Below are positions 31,691-42,955 of a DNA stretch of 64,000 bases, piece after piece (the stretch's first letter is position 1; each line of letters begins with the position of its first letter). This stretch comes from Choristoneura fumiferana. Its lineage: Eukaryota; Arthropoda; Insecta; Lepidoptera; Tortricidae. Under the pieces are notes generated by a model. It ran no database searches. It was given only the letters and a program-made list of their open reading frames with translations, and was not told where the DNA came from. The stretch covers positions 1,551,006 to 1,615,005 of the forward strand of contig NC_133486.1 of NCBI RefSeq assembly GCF_025370935.1, given 5' to 3'. The position numbers were made by a program, and so were the translations under genes.

Positions 31691-33068
31691 AGTGAGTCTC
31701 ACGGAAGTTTCATATTCAAAATTATTAGAATCAAAGATAAATTAAAGACATTGTTGAAAAATGTTATAAATGAAAATATAAAGCGCAATATAACCAAGAA
31801 ATAGCGCTTATTTTGAGATAAGATTTATTAAGAAACCAACGTTTGTATGTTCTATAGGCTTTGTAATTTTAGTTGGTATTTTTATATGTATGTAAAACAC
31901 ATTAGTGATTTTTCCCTTTTTTTGGCAAGTAACTATCATAATGGGTCAGATGTCTTGAACTAACGGTAAAGAGACCCATAAGACAGGGGTCGCAAACATT
32001 ATTTTAAAATTAAACTGAACCATTATTTTTAAGTAGGTTTAGTACGGACGTGGGCTGACGAGTAGCGATAACAAAACACTCGTTATTAAATGTGACCATT
32101 AGCCTAATTTGTCAACGGTTTTAAATTTATATAGGTCGATCTGGTCCGCGCTAATATCCAGTACAAACGGTGGCCTTTGGGCTTAGCTGGTTATTGTTTT
32201 ATTACCGTACATAGTACACTAAAAACTGGCTAAATGCGAGTCAGTTTCGTATAGAAAGAGTTTCACCATTCATTCACCACCATTTTACCGAAGTGACAAT
32301 GGGTATGGTATATAATACTTAATAATAATCCATTTATTTCAAGTGATTTTATAAGCTGTTAGTTTTAAATTATTTATGGATGATAATGTAGGCGCAGTCA
32401 AATCTGGTTGGCAATCATCACCAGGACGGTGTTAGTGCTAGGTATAATAATTATATTAAAACGGCGTCCGCAAAAAAATATACCTAAAGTGGGATACAAT
32501 TTTTAAATATAACTTTTTTATGGTGTTAAGCTACTATTTTCACAAGAGCATATACTTAATAATAATATAATTAAAAATCCAACTAAATCCTTAAAGGAAG
32601 AAAAGGGTGAAAAGGGATTTTATCTAGATAACTATTCATTCCGAGGGGGGTATTGGATCCCGTTTGATGGAGAAATAACAAGTGAATTATAGTTATTATA
32701 GCTAAAATAAAAGGTAAAAGAAAAGTACTTTTCATTTCATGATATAAAAAATACATAAAAAAGCTAAATAAAGACTAATGAAAAAAACAGGTTTTTTTTA
32801 AGATGGTCACGATTTTGAATGTGGGTCCCGGCCGTTGAAGTTTAAGTTACTTAACAAAGTTCTAGACTATACTTGTTTCTCCATTTCAGTTTTATTTTTT
32901 TTTAAACTGAAAGTTTTTATCTCGCTTACTAAAATATTTGTGACGTCTACATAACAATCACAGTTTACCTAATTAGCGAAGTATAGTTCTACAAGCGTTT
33001 CAACCGCTATAAGTTTCCGTCGCTTATACTGAAGAAATGAGTCAGTCACACAGTTACAATTCAATAAT
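31691..33068. other. No recognised feature
   Basis: About 1.4 kb of AT-rich DNA without a credible ORF or a repeat matched elsewhere in the window. Confidence 0.45.
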
Positions 33069-33208
33069 AGTAGAATGATACACAAGGGTTGTAAGTGATC
33101 AATTACACCCGAGATATTTAGGCGCACGAGCGAGCAAAGCGAGCGAGGGTGCTTGTAGTTCGCGGGTGTAATTGATCATGTACACTCGAGTTGGACACTC
33201 TACTTTTC
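33069..33208. mobile_element. Palindromic element
   Basis: GTGATCAATTACACCCG and CGGGTGTAATTGATCAT pair exactly; outer segments AGTAGA/TCTACT and further pairing give arms of about 60 bp with mismatches. Confidence 0.6.
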
Positions 33209-33534
33209 ATCACAAATGCGAGGAAATAAAGAAAAACCGTTATAAATGTATACGCAATTTGTAACAGAACGGAAGAAAAATTATCGCGTTTTTTTCAATG
33301 ACTCGCGCTCTTTGGCTTTGGCACATTCAGCCAGCACTGGCCAGCAGCATTATGCCAGCATGGAGGTTTGGCGGTAATTATTACGTAATACAATCTCCTT
33401 GTTTACCAGTTCGTGAATACCACCATTTGATTTTTAAATGTACTTACATCCCTAAAGATGTAAATCGAATTTACAACACGGATTTCAAGTTAAATGCAAC
33501 TAAGTGATGTAAAAAATCTTGCTTACGGTCTCTC

Positions 33535-33757
33535 ATCCATACTAATATTATAAATGCGAAAGTGTGTGTGTTTCTATGTTTGTTCGCCTTTCACGTCGAA
33601 ACGGAGCGACGGACTGATGTGATTTTTTTCATAAAGATAGTTTTTAGGCCAGGGAGTGATATAGGCTATCTTTTATCCCGGAAAAATGCACAATTCCCGA
33701 GGGAACAGTGCGCGATAACCGAATTCCATGCGGGCGAAGCTGCGGGCAAAAGCTAGT
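33535..33757 (+). mobile_element. Hel-E copy 1 (Helitron-like non-autonomous element)
   Basis: Begins CATCCATACTAATATTATAA and ends GCGGGCAAAAGCTAGT. The CTAGT-type end without TIRs recalls the small lepidopteran Helitrons, but I cannot confirm the 3' hairpin. A near-identical copy is at 41709. Confidence 0.6.
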
Positions 33758-33841
33758 TTCGTTAATATATTATGAAGGAAACTGATTGCGGTTGAAACGC
33801 TCGTAGAAGTACCCACGTTTTCATTACCTACACCTTGAAAT

Positions 33842-34296
33842 CATCGTCATCATCCCAGCCTATATACGTCCCACTGCTGGGCACAGGCCTCCTTTCAAAA
33901 CAAGAGGGCTTGGGCCATAGTTGAATGACTTTCTGCCAAGTTTCTTGCGGCGCATTCTTCTTGGCAATGATGGTCTTTCCGAAAGCGCTGGTAGTTTAAA
34001 AAATGACGTGTAAAAGTGCCCATTGCGGCCTATTTACTGAATAAATCATTTGAATTTGAATTTGAGTTCCCACGCGGGCCCAGTGCGGATTGGGAACTTC
34101 ACACCCACCATTGAATTGCTTCGCAGGTTTGTGCAGGTTTCCTCACGATGTTGTCCTTCACCGCAAAGCTCGTGGTAAATTTCAAATGTAATTCCACACA
34201 TGAATATCGAAAAACTCAGAGGTGCGAGCGGGGTTTGAACCCACGACCCTCTGCTTGAGAGGCGATAGGTCAAACCACTAGGCCACCACGGCTTTA
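33842..34296 (-). mobile_element. SINE-B copy interrupted by a Rep-C 3' piece
   Basis: SINE-B parts 33842-33922 and 34064-34296 are one copy. Between them 33923-34063 is the last 141 bp of Rep-C, flanked by AGTT (33919-33922 and 34064-34067). Confidence 0.85.
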
Positions 34297-34750
34297 CGCT
34301 TGAAATAAAGATATTAAATTCAATCCCGTCTGTATGTACGAGATAGAGATTATAGAGCATAAAACCGACCCTCGTAAAAGTTTGTGTCACTTTTATTTTG
34401 TGGGGCTGTTTCATTTCATAACTTAAAATACAACGAATTGTTTAATGTACTTTTACCTTTAGCGTAAAGCCCAGTTTAGACCTACAAGAAATAACGTAAC
34501 CATAAAATTTTCATTTTTATTTAATACAAGCTTTTTTTGCTGACTGTACTTTTTGTTGATTGTACTTGTATTGTTACCCAAACTACATTTGCATACCTAA
34601 TTTCACCTCGATGCTATTAACCGTTCAAGAGCTCCGTCCTGCGGAGACGATCCTGGCTGGACTACCAGGATGTCACTACTAGATTATTGTATTGTCACGC
34701 GATTTACACAAGTATTCCAAATTCCAAGTCAATCTGACTACTCGAAGTTG

Positions 34751-34997
34751 TATCGAAAATACATACTGAAAAATATAGATCGTTGCATCGTTGTCCAACG
34801 GTGCTGTAGCGCTAGCACGCGGCACGGAATACCGAGGACCTGGGTTCGATTCCTAGCGTTGGCCTTTTTTCTGGTTTTTCTGTGCATCTATATTTTTCAG
34901 TTTGTATTTTCGATATGGGTTTTACGGGATGACCGTAAAAGTAACAAAAATTTGGAATTGAAATAAAAAATATAAAAAGATTCCAAAAACCAATCTT
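34751..34997 (+). mobile_element. SINE-F, complete insertion
   Basis: Target duplication ACTCGAAGTTG / ACTGGAAGTTG (34740-34750, 34998-35008). The element opens with TATCGAAAATACATACTGAA, the inverse of its own later TTCAGTTTGTATTTTCGATA, and carries a tRNA-like core with B box GGGTTCGATTCC. Confidence 0.85.
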
Positions 34998-35059
34998 ACT
35001 GGAAGTTGGTCAAATTTAACTTGCAAGATTTGATTACGGACAGGCAGACAGACAACGGG

Positions 35060-35323
35060 CAAGACACAAAAAAAAAGCCGTGGTGGCCTAGTGGTTTGAC
35101 CTATCGCCTCTCAAACAGAGGGTCGTGGGTTCAAACCCCGGCTCGCACCTCTGAGTTTTTCCAAATTCATGTGCGGAAACCTGCACAAACCTGCGAAGCA
35201 ATTCAATGGTGCTTGTGAAGTTCCCAATCCGCACTGGGCCCGCGTGGGAACTATAGCCCAAGCCCTCTTGTTCTGAGAGGAGGCCTGTGCCCAGCAGTGG
35301 GACGTATATAGGCTGGGATGATG
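35060..35323 (+). mobile_element. SINE-B, complete insertion with 14-bp target duplication
   Basis: AGACAGACAACGGG occurs at 35046-35059 and 35324-35337. Head and B box are intact; about 40 bp in the body are missing (GTGCGGAAACCTGC junction). Confidence 0.88.
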
Positions 35324-35504
35324 AGACAGACAACGGGACAGGTGAAACTAAATAAAAGCTTGTAAATTTATGCAAGTTCTATTAGCTTGCGGCACTCCAC
35401 TTCAAACTACATACAAACAAACAAAGCGCGCATAAATATCTGCAGGTCTACTACGAAAGTCGGAAACCGAGGTTCGTCCCTTTCACTCTTGTATTTAAAT
35501 TATA

Positions 35505-36038
35505 CAGCGTGTATTTTGATACTACCTCAAACTTTAAGGGTAGTTAGTGAAGGCCCTAATAATCACGTTTTGTATGTATGTATGTATGTAAACTCTTTAT
35601 TGCACATAAAAATAAAAATACAAATACACAGAGAGGAGAACAAAGGCGAGCTTATCCCTTAAAAGGGATCTCTTCCAGCTAACCTAGTTAGGAGAAAACA
35701 TTGTGTTATATAGAGGATAAGCAGACAGTGAAAACACACGTTTTATTATGTTTTAGTAAAACAAAATATACTTATTATTTTCCTTACAAAATTAATTAGC
35801 ACGCGATACTACTTTGTTTTTATTCAATACGTCGCACTTGTTGACGTGACAGCTGTCACAGAACGCCTCCCTCTCGTATCAAATTATTGTACGCCTTACA
35901 TTGCTGCTCGAAAATATTTCAATAATTAATTACGCTCTGTTAGTTAATTCTAAATTAACAATTTGTTTTGACATCGGTTCACAGCACTTAAATCTTCCTC
36001 TGGTTACAGTTTGAGGTAGTATCATAAAATTCACGCTG
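35505..36038. mobile_element. 534-bp TIR element with TA target, inserted in Rep-I
   Basis: CAGCGTGTATTTTGATACTA and TAGTATCATAAAATTCACGC plus TG are inverted ends; TA flanks both. Rep-I halves lie at 35455-35504 and 36039-36095. A LINE 3' end (35565-35700, minus, GGGATCTCTTCCAGCTAACC) is nested inside. Confidence 0.72.
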
Positions 36039-36317
36039 TATAACGTACGACAAGAACTTCGATTTTTGAATTTCGTAGTAGCCCTGTTGACACGAATCTA
36101 TTATCTAGGGCTGGTAGGACCTCTCAGATAATTCTGCATGCGCCGCTGTGGTAGATATTAATGCAGGTGACTATATACAAAACAGAAACAGTACAGAGGA
36201 GCTCCTTTTATTTATTTGCTCCTGGTGGGTCGTAATGCGGCTGATCTTTATAGAATCGCGGGGTCGTGGTAAATCCTTTACTTTTGATGTGCTTTTGATA
36301 CACCGGGATATGGCGTA

Positions 36318-36492
36318 AGGTACAGGAGAATTTCAAAGTTCATTATCTCAAAAACGGCTGAAAGACAGGCAGATATTGGTATCAAACTTATCTCGTATCT
36401 TTTTTTACGCGAAAGCCAATTCTTGCGGTGGTTCTTAGCTATGTTTTATCAATATTGGTTCAGCCGTTTTTGAAATATTAAGATTCGCCAGT
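36318..36492. repeat. Rep-D-like inverted fragments
   Basis: ATTATCTCAAAAACGGCTGA and TTCAGCCGTTTTTGAAATAT face each other, two Rep-D ends in opposite orientation. Confidence 0.5.
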
Positions 36493-36835
36493 ACGCTCGC
36501 CGCTGATCGCATTTTCATACAAAAGTAGTTTCGTTCTAATTTACGAACCATACACTGTAACAAAATAAAACTTTGCGACTATAATGGGAGCAGCTATTCT
36601 GATGCTTATAATTAGTTTTCGTTCATACCTATTCAATGTAACTAAATTTTTATTTTTAAGTTTTGTATGAGAAATGGAAATTCGTTATTTTTTTTCCGTT
36701 GCATTTTATTTTAACCAAACCTAATTACAAGCATCGTAATGTATGCTCTCATTATAGTTGCAAAGTTGCGTTTTGATGTGTGCTGCTTGTAAATTAGAAC
36801 GAAACTACGTTTGTCTGGGGACGCGAGCGTACTGG
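36488..36835. mobile_element. 348-bp TIR element
   Basis: CCAGTACGCTCG and CGAGCGTACTGG ends; inner arms GTAGTTTCGTTCTAATTTAC / GTAAATTAGAACGAAACTAC are exact. Confidence 0.75.
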
Positions 36836-36934
36836 GGACTCTTAAACTTTAAAATGACAATGACGGAAATATTTCAACTTTTCTAAGTTGATGTGGTTAT
36901 TTTTGTTTCTTTATTTATCTTTACGGCACAAAAT

Positions 36935-37100
36935 AAATAAATAATAATAATAATGATTTATTCAGAAAAAATGCGGTACAATTTTAAAAATACAATCTTT
37001 TGATAAAATCTACGTAACACGTGTGCCTGAACTAAGGTTACTAAGTGAACCCTTCTCAGGCTAACGAGCATATTTACAAAAATAAAATAATCACATAGTA
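36935..37100 (-). repeat. LINE 3' end with (TAA)n tail
   Basis: ATAATAATAATGATTTATTC followed by AAAATGCGGTACAATTT, minus orientation. Beyond it (to about 37590) I see only AT-rich DNA and a local direct duplication of about 33 bp around 37367-37440 (ACTTGTACCACACCTATGAC). Confidence 0.5.
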
Positions 37101-37595
37101 AATAAGCAATGTACACGGTATATGGAACTTGTTAGATTAGCAAATTTAAGTACTAGAAATCCAAACAATTAAAATTAACAAACCAAAATATGTAAAACAT
37201 ATTAATATTTAATAATGCTTAATATTTACTACGTAATGATATGCCTATATAACTGCGTGTCAGTGGAATTTTTACTGGGTCAAAGACTCAAAGTCGATAC
37301 TAAAATTGCTGACGAATTTCTTTACATTTACCTAGTTACTTATTTGCAACATTTAAATGAAACATGAAACACTTATGACTTGTACCACACCTATGACAGC
37401 CTAGATCATGAAACATGACTTGTACCACACCTATGACAGCATGGTCGTGAATTATTAACATTCACGAGTCGCAAATGCAATTGTATTTTGAAACAACATT
37501 GTCTTATTGGAAAAATACATGTATTTTTTTTCAATCTAATTCAAATATTTTTTTATGTCAGACAGATCCCATAAAATGGTTATTATAACATTGAA

Positions 37596-37734
37596 CCCCT
37601 ATTTCACCATCCATTGATTAAAATTTGACGGATAAATGTGATGCCGTCTCTGTTCGTTTTGTCCGAATAGACAGAGACGGCATCACATTTATCCGTCAAA
37701 TAAAATAAATTAATTGGTCGTGAAACAGCCCCTT
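37596..37734. mobile_element. MITE-Q copy
   Basis: TTTCACCATCCATTGATTA, then GATGCCGTCTCTGT and its inverse ACAGAGACGGCATC, ending GAAACAGCCCC-TTA. The left end is decayed compared with 42318. Confidence 0.78.
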
Positions 37735-37794
37735 AATCATATAAAGTAGAGGTTAGTACAGATTAAGTAGACATAAAAAATAAAAATAAATCAA

Positions 37795-38215
37795 ATCATT
37801 TATTCAGTAAATAGGCCGCAATGGGCACTTTTACACGTCATTTTTTAAACTACCAGCGCTTTCGGAAAAACCATCATTGCCAGAAGAATGCACCGCAAGA
37901 ACTTGGCAGAAAGTCATTTTTTCATAATAATATAATTACAAATAAAATATTCAAAAACTACCTACGAAAATAAATAAATAATAATAATACAGGGATGTAT
38001 GGGGTCCCTTAGTTACAAAACTAAACAAAACTATATCTACGTTCAGTGGAAGTGTAGAATGCTTCCACCGTCATAAATTTTAAAATAATAATAACAATAA
38101 TTTAGTTCTGAAATATACATTTCAGGTCAAGTAACCATTAAGCTTTTGGATTTCAAAGGCAAGCTCACGTCTGCCGCCCCCAAAATTAGCTCACATAAAA
38201 TCAATCACCTGTGAT
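37795..38215 (-). repeat. Rep-C copy
   Basis: TTATTCAGTAAATAGGCCGC to GGCAAGCTCACGTCTGCCGC. Confidence 0.8.
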
Positions 38216-38295
38216 ACCCCTCGTGTTGGCAGGTGGCATGGGCGGCGGTGATTGCTTCCCATCAGGTGAGGTGCATGCTCATTTTCTCCCTCTAA
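38216..38295 (+). repeat. LINE 3'-end fragment related to Rep-A
   Basis: GGCGGCGGTGATTGCTTCCC and ATCAGGTGAGGTGCATGCTC resemble the Rep-A terminal phrase but belong to another subfamily. Confidence 0.55.
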
Positions 38296-38344
38296 ATAAA
38301 CTAAAATAATAATTTTCTCAAACATGACATGAAATATTGACGTT

Positions 38345-38540
38345 GTGTTACAAATAATAGGCCGAGAAGTACCGCGCTGCAGGCGCTGCGGCTCGGCTGC
38401 CGGCGCGCGGTCACTCTAGCGGCCTGCAAAGAGATTTCATACAACTTTGCAGGCCGCTGACCGGCAATGTGACCGTCTTTTGTTTCAACGCGAGCTCCGC
38501 GGCACTTCCGCCCGCAGCCGCCGCGCCAGCAGCCAGCGCG
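38345..38540. repeat. GC-rich palindrome
   Basis: GGTCACTCTAGCGGCCTGCA and TGCAGGCCGCTGACCGGCAA with GTGACC at the end form a foldback (38409-38474) in an unusually GC-rich block. Confidence 0.55.
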
Positions 38541-38683
38541 ACACTTGCTTGATTTCTTGTTTTTTTATTTATTTTTCATCACACTTGCTCGTAAACAGTG
38601 TCGTAACATGCAGGCTAGTGGTGCTAGTTCTAGTCTTAGTTTTAGGTGGTACATTTTTGGAGCCAAAATAAACTTTTCTTTCT

Positions 38684-38715
<32 letters not shown>

Positions 38716-38718
38716 TCA
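38684..38718. repeat. (TTTC)n microsatellite
   Basis: About eight units of TTTC. Confidence 0.9.
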
Positions 38719-38849
38719 GGCTACCTTAGTTGCAACCCCCCAAATAAAACCCTCGACCTTAATGTGCTTGTCATGAAACCGTGGTCGGTAAATGAGTCAT
38801 GCGCGTACACATTTTTCTTGCCATGAAGCCCAAGGTCGGTAAATGAGTC

Positions 38850-38968
38850 CGTGCCCGTACTGATGGTGCTGCGCGCGCTGCTGCAGGACCACATGGACCA
38901 CATGCACACGCACGTTGCGGCGCATGCCGAGGGAGGTAGAGGGCGGCGCTGCCAAGAGCACAGCCTAA
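38850..38968 (+). other. Possible orphan exon or GC-rich relic
   Basis: A short GC-rich open stretch (LMVLRALLQDHMDHMHTHVA) ends at a possible donor CCTAAG|GTATCG. It follows an imperfect direct repeat (GGTCGGTAAATGAGTC twice, 38783 and 38832). No partner exons are found, so I do not call a gene. Confidence 0.2.
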
Positions 38969-39288
38969 GGTATCGCCAATATTTGGAAGAACTATATTTT
39001 TTCTTTTACAAATATAAAATTTTACTTGCAAATGTGATGAAAAACATTGTATGTCGCATGGGCGGTACTAGAATTACAAACATCGACTCATTTAAAGCCT
39101 CAGTCTTCGACTTCGGGCTTCTAATAGACTCTCGTTCGTAATTCCTTATTTACCGCCCTTAAGACACAATGTACTATTATTTCATGTCATGTTTGAGAAA
39201 AGCACTATAAAAGCCTCTGCCGGCAACCCCCTACTTCCCGGCCTCTACAGTAATGTACTATTACGGGAAAGCTATGTAACCTGTGTTT

Positions 39289-39564
39289 GCAGGTGGTAGG
39301 ACCTTGTGCAAGATCCGCCCGGATTGCTACCACCATCTTGCTCGCTAATCCTGCCGTGAAGCAGCAGTGCTTGCACTGTTGTGTTTCGGCGTGGAGAGTA
39401 AGACAGCCGGTGAAATTACTGGCACGTGAGGTATCGCATCTTAGGCCTCTAGGTTGGCAACGTGTCTGCAATTTCCCTGGTGTAGCAGATGTTATGGGCG
39501 GTGGTGATCTCTTACCATCAGGAGACCCACTTGCTCGTTTCCCATCCAGTCGAATAAAAAAAAA
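39289..39564 (+). repeat. Rep-A copy 4
   Basis: Full-length copy, poly(A) of about eight. Confidence 0.85.
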
Positions 39565-39732
39565 CTAGCTACGTGATACCACGATTTGGCTTGTTACTCA
39601 TTATTTCTTACTTATGTGATAGCGATCCGATTGTTGGAATCGGATTTATTGTTCATTTGTAACTTTCATTCGAGTGACAACCTTTAGCTGTCCTCAATCA
39701 AATAATATTTTGATCACAAGAAACTCTATTAG

Positions 39733-40130
39733 GCACTTGTCTCACCGCCAGCGAGGAAACGATTGACTATCGACTATTTTCTCGCTCAAGAAACAAACAA
39801 AAGATATAAGATCCTGTGTGAGTAAAAGAGACACATATATTAATAGTTGATCGCTGGCTGTTCACACTGTCGCGAGAACTCGCTCTTAAATCTTTTGTCG
39901 CAGCGACAAGAGCTATAAAACTCGTTGAGCTATAGATACTCGCTCAGCGATGTCAGCTTGGCGGCCGCCCCGCACGAGCGAGTCGAGTGGAGCGAGTAAT
40001 CGCCCGTCGCACGCGAACACTCGCTTACAGCCAGCGACAAAACTACACTCGCTTCACGCTGCTCGCCCACTCGTTTCTAGTTACTCGCTCTACTCGCTTC
40101 TCGCTCATCGTCGGCGGTGGGACAAGTGCC
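39733..40130. mobile_element. 398-bp Harbinger-like MITE with TTA duplication
   Basis: GGCACTTGTCTCACCGCC and GGCGGTGGGACAAGTGCC ends, TTA on both sides (39730-39732, 40131-40133). The interior is full of ACTCGC/GCGAGT words. A truncated inverse copy is at 50036-50245. Confidence 0.82.
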
Positions 40131-40264
40131 TTACTCTGAGTAGGTACCTATCATGTTGTAGTAATAGAACAATCAATAAGACTCACACAAATCGACAATA
40201 AGTAGAAAATAAAGTGTTAAACCATAATAATATGTCTTATAGCTTCACCATTCAATTTTCCGTT

Positions 40265-40770
40265 CCTTACCAACAAAAAGTTGGAAAACCCCCGACTTTG
40301 TCACTTCAAAGTTCAATATCTCAAAAACGGCTGAACTGATTTTGATGATAAATATCTAAGAACCATTGCTAGAAAACGTGCTTTCAAATAAAAAACCGCA
40401 TTCAAATCGGTCCACCCGTTTAAGAGCTACGGTGCCACAGACAGACACACAGATACACAGACACACAGCGGTCAAACTTATAACACCCCTCTTTTTGCGT
40501 CGGGTTAAAAAAGTAATTCGGCAACAGTTCACGTGATAATAACGGCGACAAACGTCGCAAAAAAATGTAACTAACCCAACAAAATCAGACAAGTTAAAAA
40601 CCCCCGTTATTGTCGACTAAACCGATTTTAATGAAACATAGCTACCGCAAGGAAACTCGCTTTCTAGTAAAAAAAACCGCATTGAAATCGGTCCATCCGT
40701 TTCAGTTACGATGTCACAGACAGACATTGCCGTCTAACTTAAACCACCCATATTTTTGCGTTGGGGGTTA
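40265..40770 (-). repeat. Two Rep-D copies in series
   Basis: 40265-40510 is close to the 14834 copy (ACCAACAAAAAGTTGGAAAA to CCTCTTTTTGCGTCGGG). 40590-40770 is more diverged (AAAACCCCCGTTATTGTC to TTTTTGCGTTGGGGGTT). Confidence 0.68.
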
Positions 40771-41607
40771 AAAAAAATACTTTATATGTATTTAACTTTC
40801 TTGTTTTAAATAAACATATTATGTTTTTGTAGTGCTGATGGACATAAAATCAATAATAGGTCATAATCGGCCACCGTTTAGGAAGTAAAAACCACTATCG
40901 CCGTTATTACGAGAATCTGTGACTACACATTTAATTTTATAATGTAGCGTCGGTTAAATTTTTTAAGAATGAATTTAACCAATTTTACCAAACAAGTCGT
41001 TATTTGCCTAAAATAAGCAAGCATAGCTCATTTCTACCATGCAATTTTTTTTCTTACTCGGCAACTCGATTTTTTTATGCAATGGCAACACTCGGTAAAT
41101 TTATTTTCGACCAATTTCAACATGACCGTCGTTTGAAATTCACGTAGGTATAACTTTGTAGTTACAATTTTCGGTTCAAATGTATTTTAAGAATTGATAA
41201 TTTAACCAATTTTACCAATTACCAAGCCCCTCAGCTTTACTTCTTGTCACTAAAAATAACGCTAGAGCATCCTCGAATTCCCGTAAAGATTTGAATTTGA
41301 ATTTGATTTTTGGCGTCTCTCGACTTACGATTTTGAGTTTTTAATATTTTTATCTTCTTACGTGTCCGAAATAATATTTGAATACTACACTTGGTTAATC
41401 AGCTAACTCATGACAAAGTTCATCAAATTGTTCAACACTTTCAACAAAACAATAGTGTGAACGTGTTCTGAAGATAGCTCTTTGAGTTCGAAAAGTGTTG
41501 TTCATAAATGCTCATAAGTTTGCACTCGGTACCTAAGCTTAGTTCAAGTTGCGCAAGGCTTTTAAGCTTCCTGTCGCATATATTGAAGAAATTACCAGCA
41601 ATTAATT
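40771..41607. other. No recognised gene
   Basis: AT-rich DNA with a short GATTTGAATTTGAATTTGA tail relic near 41290. Confidence 0.45.
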
Positions 41608-41692
41608 TCGATGGCCGAGGTTACTACTGATTTGACCAACGGAATCTCAAGCCGAGTGTCGTTTGTTCAAATCCAGGCTTACACGTTTATGA
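41608..41692 (+). repeat. Old SINE-B head
   Basis: GATGGCCGAGGTTACTACTG then TTGTTCAAATCCAGGC: a decayed A box and B box. Confidence 0.5.
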
Positions 41693-41708
41693 GTTTTTTT
41701 TTATTAAA

Positions 41709-41930
41709 TCCATACTAATATATAAATGCGAAAGTGTGTGTGTTTGTATGTTTGTCCGTCTTTCACGTCGAAACGGAGCGACGGATCGACGTGATTTTTG
41801 GTATAGGGATAGTTTATGGGCCAGAAAGTGACATAGGCTACTCTTTATTCCGGAAAAATGCACAGTTCCCGAGGGAACAGCGCGCGATAACCGAATTCCA
41901 CGCGGGCGAAGCCGCGGGCAAAAGCTAGTA
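41709..41930 (+). mobile_element. Hel-E copy 2
   Basis: TCCATACTAATATATAAATG to GCCGCGGGCAAAAGCTAGTA; very close to 33535-33757. Confidence 0.62.
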
Positions 41931-42230
41931 AATGAAATAAATATCATGGGACACTTGACACCAATTGACCTAGTCACAAACTAAGCAAAGCTTGTACTAT
42001 TGATATATACTTATATGGAAATAATACTTAAAAATACATATTAAACATCCAAGATCTGAGAACAAACATTGGTATTATTGATACAAATATCTGCCCCGGC
42101 CGGGAATCGAACCCGGGACCTCACTTGGAAATACACTATGAGTTTTAAGTTTGTGTGTGTGTGTGTGTGTGAAGTTCCCATACTGCGCTAGGACCACGTT
42201 TGAACTACGGCTCAAGCCCTCTCATTCCGG
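41931..42230 (+). repeat. Rep-J copy with tRNA-like box, then a SINE-B body relic
   Basis: ATCATGGGACACTTGACACC to CCCCGGCCGGGAATCGAACC; the latter is the inverse of a B box, so Rep-J probably is a tRNA-derived SINE in minus sense. 42148-42170 is (TG)n and leads into GAAGTTCCCATACTGCGCTA, a diverged SINE-B body. Confidence 0.62.
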
Positions 42231-42317
42231 CGTGATTATAACAGGCTCAATTTATTTTTTCCGCAGCAAACTGTACAATAAACCGGCGCTTTCTGCACCC
42301 AGCAGATTTGCTTCTAA

Positions 42318-42450
42318 GGGGCTGTTTGACCATCCAATGATTAGTTAAGTAAAATGTGATGCCGTCTCTATTTGTTTTGTTCGAATAGACGGAGACGGCA
42401 TCACATTTAACCGTCAGTTAACACTAATCAGTGGATGGTGAAACAGCCCC
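42318..42450. mobile_element. MITE-Q, intact, TAA target duplication
   Basis: GGGGCTGTTTGACCATCCA and TGGATGGTGAAACAGCCCC ends, TAA at 42315-42317 and 42451-42453; the inner GATGCCGTCTCT palindrome is complete. Relatives at 37596, about 45985-46045 and 60974-61060. Confidence 0.88.
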
Positions 42451-42707
42451 TAAATGTTCAAGCAACTATGTTAGTTTAAAGTTTTACACTACTAAACATT
42501 AAACCTGGTTTACTCTAACGAAATATTTACTCATGAAAATGCAAAATGTTTATTTTTATAGCAATCGTTATGTTTGTGCAACAAAACTAACACAAGGCCA
42601 ACAGAACGTGCTGTAATATTTAACTTTTCCGCAAAGTTGTTTTAAATTAAATACTCCAAAATTTACTTACTGAATGTTTTTCGAAGTTATTTATCTACAC
42701 CTAATAG

Positions 42708-42955
42708 TAAATCCTCTATTTGCGTTCAAAAACCATAGACAATGACCAGCATCACGACATCGGACTCTATTATAAACACGGCTGTATCGTAATGGGATTT
42801 CATACATCATTACAGCACCGGGGCTTGCGCGCCGCACGCACGAGCAGCAGCAGGTCGTCGCGCGCGCAGCTCGTGGGGCAGACATAAGTACCTACCTTTT
42901 TCTCCTTAATGCAGGTCATTCTCAATGGTTCGCGGAACACATAATAGAGGATTTA
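42708..42955. mobile_element. 248-bp MITE with imperfect TIRs
   Basis: TAAATCCTCTATTTGCGTTC and CATAATAGAGGATTTA ends with further GGTCATT/AATGACC pairing; a GC-rich centre gives a spurious minus-strand ORF (42691-42885). Confidence 0.65.

Larger units (their letters stand above)
34497..35370 (-). repeat. Rep-L copy carrying two SINE insertions
   Basis: Rep-L parts 34497-34750, 34998-35059 and 35324-35370 read continuously once SINE-F (34751-34997) and SINE-B (35060-35323) are removed. Compare 19130-19410. Confidence 0.82.
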
